This document shows, one piece after another, positions 6,137 through 10,931 of a stretch of DNA of 10,931 nucleotides. A program made the translations under genes and the position numbers. The DNA is from Acidimicrobiales bacterium (GTDB lineage Bacteria > Actinomycetota > Acidimicrobiia > Acidimicrobiales > UBA8190), in the NCBI GenBank assembly GCA_030042575.1, contig JASHZK010000286.1, positions 1 to 10,931 of the forward strand, given 5' to 3'. The notes below the pieces were generated by a model. The model worked only from the letters and a program-made list of their open reading frames with translations, did no database searches and was not told the origin of the DNA. Every line of letters starts with the position of its first letter. The first letter of the stretch is position 1.

Positions 6137-6781
6137 GTGCAGTTCGGTATCGCCTTGTTCGAGGGGGTGGAGGAGCTGGACTGGGCCGGGCCCTGGGAGG
6201 TGCTGGCTGCCTGGGCCCGCTACTTCCCCGACGACCAGGTGCAGGTGTGCACCCTGGCGCCGAACCCGGAACCGGTCACCTGCGCCAAAGGCGCGCGAGT
6301 GCTGGCCGACCATACCTGGGACGACCATCCCGTGCTGGACGTCATGATCTACCCCGGGGGTGAGGGCACGCGCCGGCAGCTGGGGGACCAGGGGATCCAG
6401 CAGTGGGTGCGGGCCCGGGCCCACGAGGCCCAGATGGTGGCGAGTGTCTGCACCGGCGCTCTGGTGCTGGCCGACGCCGGACTGCTCGATGGCCGACCGG
6501 CCACCACCCACTGGGCATCGCTGGAGCAGCTGGGCGGGCTCGGGGTCGGCATCGACGTCCGCACCGAGGAGCGGGTGGTCGACGACGGCGACGTCGTCAC
6601 CTCGGCCGGCGTGTCGGCCGGGATAGACATGGCACTGCACCTGGTGACCCGCTTCGGCGGCGCCGAGCGCTCCCGCCAGGTGCGCAGGATCATCGACTAC
6701 TTCCCTGAGGCCCTGGTGGGCTCGGGGCCGCAGGCGGAAGCCGGGGCCCCGGCGGGAGCGTCGGAGGGAGCTTCGGGGTGA
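6137..6781 (+). CDS. DJ-1/PfpI-family protein, isonitrile-hydratase type
   Basis: A 214-residue class I glutamine-amidotransferase-like (DJ-1/PfpI) protein. The nucleophile elbow is ASVCTGALVLADAGLL, with C105 and T106, followed by GRPATTHWASLE. D15 in ELDWAGPWEVL lies where isonitrile hydratase (InhA of Pseudomonas) has its Asp17, and C105/T106 match its Cys101/Thr102. The residues needed for hydration of R-NC to an N-substituted formamide therefore appear to be present. Many such proteins are AraC-type regulators with a DNA-binding tail; none is present here. The last 25 residues are a low-complexity Ala/Gly/Glu tail. The start is the GTG at 6137, with only a G-rich, weak ribosome site; no nearby alternative fits the beta-strand MQFGIALFEGVEEL. 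It lies inside an acyl-CoA gene run, where its role is unclear: a hydratase, a glyoxalase III-like or a protective hydrolase are all possible. Confidence 0.85.
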   Translation: MQFGIALFEGVEELDWAGPWEVLAAWARYFPDDQVQVCTLAPNPEPVTCAKGARVLADHTWDDHPVLDVMIYPGGEGTRRQLGDQGIQQWVRARAHEAQMVASVCTGALVLADAGLLDGRPATTHWASLEQLGGLGVGIDVRTEERVVDDGDVVTSAGVSAGIDMALHLVTRFGGAERSRQVRRIIDYFPEALVGSGPQAEAGAPAGASEGASG

Positions 6782-6815
6782 GCGACCGGGTGGGGGTCGG
6801 GTCAGGGGGAAGGCG

Positions 6816-8432
6816 GTGGAGGAAATGAGCGGCGAGGGCGGCGGCGGCCGGTCGGCCATCTACGAGGCCGGGTCGCTGTGGGAGCTGGTCGAGCGCCGGG
6901 CGGCGACGTCGCCGGCCAAGCGCATGCTCGTCGACCAAGACGACCGCCAGATCACCTTCGGCCAATTCCGCCACCGCTGCCTGGTGGTGGCGGCCGGGCT
7001 CCGGGCCATGGGCATCGAGGCGGGGTCGCCGGTGTCGTGGCAGCTGCCCAGCCGCATCGAGACCGTGGTGCTGTCTATGGCACTGGCCCGTCTCGGCGCC
7101 GTGCAGAACCCCGTCCTCCACATCTACCGCGAGCGGGAGGTGGCTTTCGCCCTGGGCCAGACCGGCGCCGGTCACTTCTTCGTCCCGGGGAGCTGGCGCG
7201 GTTTCGACTACCTGGCCATGGCCCGTTCCATCGCCTCGGGGCTGGATCACCCTCCGCAACTGCACGTGGCCGTCGAGGAACTGCCCGAGGGCGACCCGTC
7301 GACGCTGCCGCCGCCCCCGGCGGCCGACACGGTGGACGACGTACGCTGGATCTACTACACGTCGGGGACCACCTCCGAACCCAAGGGCGTGCGCCACAGC
7401 GACGGCACCCTGCTCACCGGAGGGCGGGGGCTGGCCATGGCCCTGGGAATGTCCGAGGACGACGTGGGGTCGATCGCCTTCCCCTTCTCCCACATCGCCG
7501 GGCCCGACTACCTGGTCATGGTCCTGGCCCACGGCCTGTCGACGGTGATCGTGGACGCCTTCGTCCCCCAGGCGGCGGTGGAGGTCTTCCGCCGCCACGG
7601 CGCCACCATGGTGGGGGGCAGCACCGCCTTCTACCAGGCCTTCTTGAACGAGCAGCGCAAGGCGCCGGCCGAGCCCATCATCCCCTCGCTGCGCATCATG
7701 TCCGGTGGCGGAGCGCCCATGCCCCCCGAGGTCTTCTTCGAGGTGGAACGGGAGATGGGCATCAAGGTGGCCCACGGCTACGGGATGACCGAGATCCCCA
7801 TGATCACCATGGGATCGCCCAACGACACCGACGAGCAGTTGGCCAACACTGTGGGCCGGCCGGTGCACGGGGCCGAGCTCGAGGTGGTGACGCCGGACGG
7901 CTCGCTCGCCGCCGTGGGCGAGGACGGCGAGATCCGGGTGCGCGGCCCCATGGTGTGCAAGGGCTACACCGACCCGACCCTGACCGCCGAGTCGTTCGAC
8001 GAACACGGCTACTTCCGCACCGGCGACGTCGGGCACGTCCGGAGCGACGGGCACGTGGTGCTCACCGGGCGCCTGAAGGACATCATCATCCGCAAAGGGG
8101 AGAACATCTCGGCCAAGGAGGTGGAGGACCTGCTCTACGCCCATGCCAAGGTGGGCGACGTGGCCGTGGTCGGGCTGCCCGACCCCGAGCGCGGCGAGCG
8201 GGTGTGCGCCGTGGTGGAGACGGCGCCGGGGGCCGAGGCCATCAGCTTCCAGGAGATGGTCGAGCACCTGCGCTCGGCCGGACTGATGACCCAGAAGATC
8301 CCCGAACAGCTCGAGGTGGTGGAGGCCCTTCCTCGCAACCAGACGCTCAACAAGGTGCTCAAGTACAAGCTGCGCCAGGACCTGGGCGAGAAGCCCTTCG
8401 TGGCCCAGGGCGGGTCGGTCCCGCCGGGTTAG
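6816..8432 (+). CDS. Acyl-CoA synthetase (class I adenylate-forming, AMP-binding)
   Basis: A 538-residue AMP-dependent CoA ligase. It activates a carboxylic acid to acyl-AMP and then to acyl-CoA. Core motifs are YYTSGTTSEPKGVRHSD (P-loop, near residue 185; Ser in place of the more common Gly after SGTT), FPFSHIAGPDYL, SGGGAPMPPEVF, HGYGMTEIPM (adenine and Mg contact), GYFRTGDVG (ribose-binding Asp), GRLKDIIIRKGENISAKEVED (hinge to the C-terminal domain) and NQTLNKVLKYKLR, holding the adenylation Lys. It most recalls FadD/cyclohexanecarboxylate-CoA ligase-type enzymes. I cannot name the substrate, though neighbouring genes suggest a branched or alicyclic acid. The GTG at 6816 is preferred, with the purine-rich AGGGGGAAGG ahead of it; an ATG at 6825 has GGAGG only two bases away, too close. 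It sits 34 bases after the DJ-1 gene and 11 before the VOC gene. Confidence 0.93.
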   Translation: MEEMSGEGGGGRSAIYEAGSLWELVERRAATSPAKRMLVDQDDRQITFGQFRHRCLVVAAGLRAMGIEAGSPVSWQLPSRIETVVLSMALARLGAVQNPVLHIYREREVAFALGQTGAGHFFVPGSWRGFDYLAMARSIASGLDHPPQLHVAVEELPEGDPSTLPPPPAADTVDDVRWIYYTSGTTSEPKGVRHSDGTLLTGGRGLAMALGMSEDDVGSIAFPFSHIAGPDYLVMVLAHGLSTVIVDAFVPQAAVEVFRRHGATMVGGSTAFYQAFLNEQRKAPAEPIIPSLRIMSGGGAPMPPEVFFEVEREMGIKVAHGYGMTEIPMITMGSPNDTDEQLANTVGRPVHGAELEVVTPDGSLAAVGEDGEIRVRGPMVCKGYTDPTLTAESFDEHGYFRTGDVGHVRSDGHVVLTGRLKDIIIRKGENISAKEVEDLLYAHAKVGDVAVVGLPDPERGERVCAVVETAPGAEAISFQEMVEHLRSAGLMTQKIPEQLEVVEALPRNQTLNKVLKYKLRQDLGEKPFVAQGGSVPPG

Positions 8433-8443
8433 GGTCGGGCGCC

Positions 8444-8947
8444 GTGATCAGCTCGTTGGCCCACAGCGCCATCTGCGTCCCCGACATCGACCGGGCCGTG
8501 GCGTGGTACCGCGAGGTGTTGGGACTGCAGGTGCTCTCGCCGCCCTACCGCATGGAGGGCGCCTCCATCGAGCGGGACATGGGCGAGCTGGTTCCGGCGC
8601 CGGTGGTCGTGGAGGCCGCCATCTTGGGTTTCGACGGCGGCGACCACGTCGTCGAGCTGATCAGCTACCCCGAGGCACCACCCCCCGAGTCCACCACGGC
8701 CGGGCGGGCCATCACCGACCCGGGCATCAGCCACCTGGGACTGCTGTGCGACGACATCGACCGCACCCGGGCCGAGCTCGAGGCCAAGGGAGTGCGCTTC
8801 CTCACGTCCGAACCGGCCAAGATCGCCGGGCTGCGCACCACCTGGTTCAGCGACCCCTGGGGAGCGCTGTGGATCCTCCTGGAGAAGCGCTTCCCCCAGC
8901 GCGCCTACTGGCGCCAGTTCCCCCCGGCATCCCATCAGGACGGCTGA
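8444..8947 (+). CDS. VOC (glyoxalase/epimerase fold) family protein
   Basis: A 167-residue vicinal-oxygen-chelate protein with two beta-alpha-beta-beta-beta modules, roughly residues 1-75 and 90-150. Landmarks are LAHSAICVPDIDRAVAWYRE (5-24), GGDHVVELISYPE (65-77), GISHLGLLCDDIDRTRAELE (94-113) and TWFSDPWGALWILLEK (133-148). The usual four metal ligands would be H7, E71, H97 and a Glu in the last strand. At that last place the protein reads Ile (I144 in DPWGALWILLE), so one ligand may be lost or supplied by another residue. The family includes glyoxalase I, methylmalonyl-CoA epimerase and ring-cleaving dioxygenases, and I cannot choose between them. The GTG at 8444 begins only 11 bases after the synthetase stop, so the two are cotranscribed and probably share a pathway. 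An epimerase acting on an acyl-CoA would suit the context, but that is inference. Confidence 0.85.
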   Translation: MISSLAHSAICVPDIDRAVAWYREVLGLQVLSPPYRMEGASIERDMGELVPAPVVVEAAILGFDGGDHVVELISYPEAPPPESTTAGRAITDPGISHLGLLCDDIDRTRAELEAKGVRFLTSEPAKIAGLRTTWFSDPWGALWILLEKRFPQRAYWRQFPPASHQDG

Positions 8948-8952
8948 TCAGC

Positions 8953-8980
8953 GGGCGGGGGCGGGGGGCGGGGGCCGCCC
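8953..8980. terminator. G-quadruplex-like tract and hairpin at a convergent junction
   Basis: The 35-base gap between the VOC gene and the oppositely oriented peroxiredoxin gene is almost pure G and C. Bases 8953-8974 are four runs of 3, 5, 6 and 5 Gs, each split by a single C: a textbook short-loop quadruplex pattern on the + strand. Overlapping it, GGGCGG (8966-8971) pairs with CCGCCC (8975-8980) across a three-base loop. No T-tract follows on either side, so classic intrinsic termination is doubtful. A transcript-end structure for the two converging units is plausible. Confidence 0.4.
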
Positions 8981-8982
8981 GT

Positions 8983-9447
8983 TCAGGCCGGGCGCGCCGC
9001 CAGGACGGCCAGGGCCCGGTCGGCGTGGGTGTTCATGTTGAGCTCGCTGGAGATCACGTCCAGCACCGTGCCGTCGGTGTCGATCACGAAGGTCGTCCGC
9101 TTGTTGGGCACGAAACCAGGACCGCCCCGCTTGACGCCCAAGCTCGTCGCCACCTTCTTCTCGGGGTCCGACAGCAGGGGGAAGTCGAAGCCGTGCTTGT
9201 CGGAGAATTGCTTCTGCTTCTCGACCGCATCGGCGCTGATGCCGATGCGCTGGGCGCCCACTGCTTCGAACTCCGCCTTCAGATCCCGGAAGTGACAGCT
9301 CTCCTTGGTGCATCCGTAGGTCATGGCCGCCGGGTAGAAGAAGAGCACCACCGGCCCCTTGCCGAGGAACTCACCGAGGTGCCTGGGCGTCCCCGTCTCG
9401 TCGAGGAGCTCGAAGTCGCTGACCTTGTCCCCTGGCTTCACGTCCAT
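8983..9447 (-). CDS. bcp: Thioredoxin-dependent peroxiredoxin, Bcp/PrxQ type
   Basis: A 154-residue peroxiredoxin that reduces H2O2 and organic hydroperoxides in the cytosol, with thioredoxin as the usual donor. The thioredoxin-fold core is visible: GDKVSDFELLDETG (6-19), PVVLFFYPAAMTYGCTKESC (32-51) and the GISADAVEKQKQF helix, ending in NKRTTFVIDTDGTVLDV. The peroxidatic C46 and resolving C51 lie five apart in one helix, the PrxQ/Bcp arrangement. The motif reads TYGCTKESCHFRD; the residue before GC is Tyr where most Bcp proteins have Pro. Length is standard. The open frame extends far upstream, but the ATG at 9447 starts the conserved domain and is preceded by a GAGGAAAGG stretch. A TAGGTT hexamer (9472-9467) could be a -10 element. 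It is divergent from the sulfatase and stands alone, so it is probably general oxidative defence, useful near flavin oxidoreductases. Confidence 0.93.
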   Translation of the reverse strand: MDVKPGDKVSDFELLDETGTPRHLGEFLGKGPVVLFFYPAAMTYGCTKESCHFRDLKAEFEAVGAQRIGISADAVEKQKQFSDKHGFDFPLLSDPEKKVATSLGVKRGGPGFVPNKRTTFVIDTDGTVLDVISSELNMNTHADRALAVLAARPA

Positions 9448-9520
9448 CACCCGCCTTTCCTCGGGCAACCTAGCGCCTGGGCCCTCTGCGACGCGCCGCT
9501 CGTGTGCTAGTGCTTCGGCC

Positions 9521-9555
9521 TGACCCGTGACCCGTGACCCGTGACCCGTGACCCG
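9521..9555. repeat. Five perfect tandem copies of the heptamer TGACCCG
   Basis: Copies start at 9521, 9528, 9535, 9542 and 9549, with no mismatch. They lie in the 153-base divergent gap between the peroxiredoxin and sulfatase starts, ending 45 bases before the sulfatase ATG. The flanks (9448-9520 and 9556-9600) hold the two ribosome sites and nothing else I can identify. Perfect short tandem repeats change length by slippage. Here that would alter spacing within the control region, not a reading frame. A repeated protein-binding half-site is also possible. Confidence 0.85.
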
Positions 9556-9600
9556 GCCCCGGGCTCGTGGCGGGGCGGCGTCGCCAACGAGGAGCAGGCA

Positions 9601-10931
9601 ATGGACGAGGAGTTCAAGGGAAGGATCGGCCGGGACTACGAGGACTCCCGGCCGTGGTGGCCGGAGCCGGTCCGGGCCCGGCCGGGGGCGCCCAACGTGC
9701 TCGTCGTCCTCCTCGACGACGTGGGTTTCGCCCAGCTGGGCTGCTTCGGCTCCGACATCTCCACCCCCACCTTCGACACCCTGGCCGCCGGTGGTCTGCG
9801 ATTCACCAACTTCCACACGACCGCCCTGTGCTCGCCCACCCGGTCCTGCCTGCTCACCGGGCGCAACCACCACTCCAACGGGATGGGCCGCATCACCGAG
9901 CTGTCCATGGGATTCCCCGGCTACGACGCCCGCATCCCCCGGGCCAACGGGCTTCTGCCGGAGATGCTCCTCCCTCACGGGTACGCCACCTTCGCCGTCG
10001 GCAAGTGGCACCTCACCCCTGAAGACGAGTGCCACATGGCCGCCCCCCGGCACCGCTGGCCACTGGGGCGGGGCTTCGAGCGCTTCTACGGGTTCATGGA
10101 GGGAGAGACCCATCAGTACATGCCGGCGCTCGTCTCCGACAACCACCAGATCCACCCACCCCGCACCTACGAAGAGGGCTACCACCTGAGCGAGGACCTG
10201 GTCGACCAGGCCATCGCCTTCCTCAAGGACATGCGGGTCGTCGACGACACCAAACCGTTCTTCCTCTATTTCTGCCCCGGCGCCTGCCATGCCCCCCACC
10301 AGGCGCCGGCGCCGTGGATCGACCGCTACCGGGGCTTCTTCGACGCCGGCTGGGACGCCTGGAGAGAGGCGACGCTGGCCCGCCAGCTGGCCGACGGCGT
10401 GCTGCCCGCCGGCACCGAGCTCTCGTCCCGGCCCCCATGGGTGCCGGCCTGGGACTCGCTCTCCCCAGACGCCCAACAGGTGTACGCCCGCTACATGGAG
10501 GCCTTCGCCGGCTTCCTTTCGCACACCGACGACCAGATCGGACGACTGCTGGGCTTCCTCCAGTCGCGCCGTGAGCTCGACAACACCATCGTGCTCCTCA
10601 TGTCCGACAACGGGGCCAGCTCCGAAGGCGGTCCCTTCGGATCGGTGAACGACGTGCGCCTGTGGAACGCGGTCCCTCGTACCGTCGAGGAGGCGCGGGC
10701 CCGCCTGGACGAGCTCGGTGGGCCCTGGTGCCACAACAACTATCCGTGGGGGTGGACGGTGGCGGGCAACACACCGTTCAAGCGCTGGAAGCGCGAGACC
10801 CACGAAGGGGGGGTGGCCGATCCCCTGGTGGTCTCGTGGCCGGCCGGCCTCCGGACGGCGGGCGAGACCCGACGCCAGTACGTGCACGCCATCGACATCG
10901 TCCCCACCGTGCTCGAATTGCTGGGGATCGA
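9601..10931 (+). CDS. Formylglycine-dependent arylsulfatase (3' end missing)
   Basis: The first 443 residues of a type I sulfatase, still open at the right edge; it hydrolyses sulfate esters using Ca2+ and a formylglycine made from Cys. Visible residues are the metal-binding D39-D40 (VLLDDVGFAQLG), the modification motif CSPTR with C77 (ALCSPTRSCLLTGR), K135/H137 in VGKWHL, H230 in CPGACHAPHQAP, D336-N337 (LLMSDNGASSEGG), and K394 to H401 (TPFKRWKRETHEGGVADP). The catalytic set thus looks complete. It resembles the large (about 780-residue) actinobacterial arylsulfatases such as Rv0711 rather than the 530-residue Pseudomonas type, so perhaps 300 residues lie beyond the window. There is no signal peptide or membrane segment at the N-terminus, so it is probably cytosolic. 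GGAG (9591-9594) sits six bases before the ATG. A formylglycine-generating enzyme is not in the window. The substrate is unknown. Confidence 0.93.
   Translation, partial: MDEEFKGRIGRDYEDSRPWWPEPVRARPGAPNVLVVLLDDVGFAQLGCFGSDISTPTFDTLAAGGLRFTNFHTTALCSPTRSCLLTGRNHHSNGMGRITELSMGFPGYDARIPRANGLLPEMLLPHGYATFAVGKWHLTPEDECHMAAPRHRWPLGRGFERFYGFMEGETHQYMPALVSDNHQIHPPRTYEEGYHLSEDLVDQAIAFLKDMRVVDDTKPFFLYFCPGACHAPHQAPAPWIDRYRGFFDAGWDAWREATLARQLADGVLPAGTELSSRPPWVPAWDSLSPDAQQVYARYMEAFAGFLSHTDDQIGRLLGFLQSRRELDNTIVLLMSDNGASSEGGPFGSVNDVRLWNAVPRTVEEARARLDELGGPWCHNNYPWGWTVAGNTPFKRWKRETHEGGVADPLVVSWPAGLRTAGETRRQYVHAIDIVPTVLELLGI

Noticed and set aside
6690..8267. 525-codon open frame on the - strand across the acyl-CoA synthetase gene
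   Set aside because: It mirrors a fully motif-supported gene, is His/Gly/Arg-rich low complexity, and has no recognisable domain.
9521..9555. Heptamer array considered as an iteron-type replication origin
   Set aside because: The units are too short and G+C-rich, with no DnaA-like boxes, A+T-rich region or replication gene nearby.
9448..10887. Upstream extension of the peroxiredoxin frame on the - strand, antisense to the sulfatase
   Set aside because: The peroxiredoxin domain begins at the ATG at 9447, and the extension opposes a gene with a complete sulfatase catalytic set.

Overview
The window is very G+C-rich (I estimate about 70%), gene-dense, and uses GTG starts often. It carries an F420-type LLM oxidoreductase, paired FadE-type acyl-CoA dehydrogenases and an ECF sigma factor with a SnoaL-like tail. 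This points to an actinobacterium outside the well-studied mycobacteria, perhaps Acidimicrobiia-like; the lineage is inference. I see no rRNA, tRNA, CRISPR array, insertion sequence or phage gene. All gaps are under 160 bases.

Layout. (1) Bases 3-803: 3' part of an ECF sigma factor, followed 33 bases later by an F420-dependent LLM oxidoreductase (837-1871), both on +. (2) A 120-base convergent gap (1872-1991) holds a 20-bp tandem repeat. (3) Two acyl-CoA dehydrogenase genes on - (4343 down to 1992) form a pair resembling mycobacterial FadE26/FadE27 (ChsE4/ChsE5), the alpha2beta2 enzyme for cholesterol side-chain oxidation. (4) Only 27 bases separate the first dehydrogenase start from a divergent GNAT gene. 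This gap holds a 14-base palindrome that fits the KstR operator consensus TNNAACNNGTTNNA. (5) Bases 4371-8947 on + form a tight five-gene run: GNAT acetyltransferase, thiolase, DJ-1/PfpI protein of isonitrile-hydratase type, acyl-CoA synthetase, VOC protein (gaps 34, 46, 34 and 11 bases). (6) Bases 8983-9447 on -: a Bcp/PrxQ peroxiredoxin, convergent with the run across a G-quadruplex-like, hairpin-forming junction. (7) A 153-base divergent gap contains five perfect copies of a 7-bp repeat. (8) From 9601 to the window end: 5' part of a formylglycine-type arylsulfatase.

How it may work together. The synthetase (CoA activation), the dehydrogenase pair (alpha,beta-desaturation) and the thiolase (C-C cleavage) supply three of the beta-oxidation steps. 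The LLM enzyme resembles mycobacterial Rv3520c, which I recall as belonging to the sterol-catabolic KstR regulon. With the KstR-like operator between the two divergent units, the simplest reading is a small sterol or other branched/alicyclic acyl-CoA catabolic locus under a KstR-type TetR repressor. No enoyl-CoA hydratase, hydroxyacyl-CoA dehydrogenase, ring-degrading enzyme or regulator gene lies in the window, so the substrate stays unproven. Family comparisons with mycobacterial proteins come from memory; no search was run.
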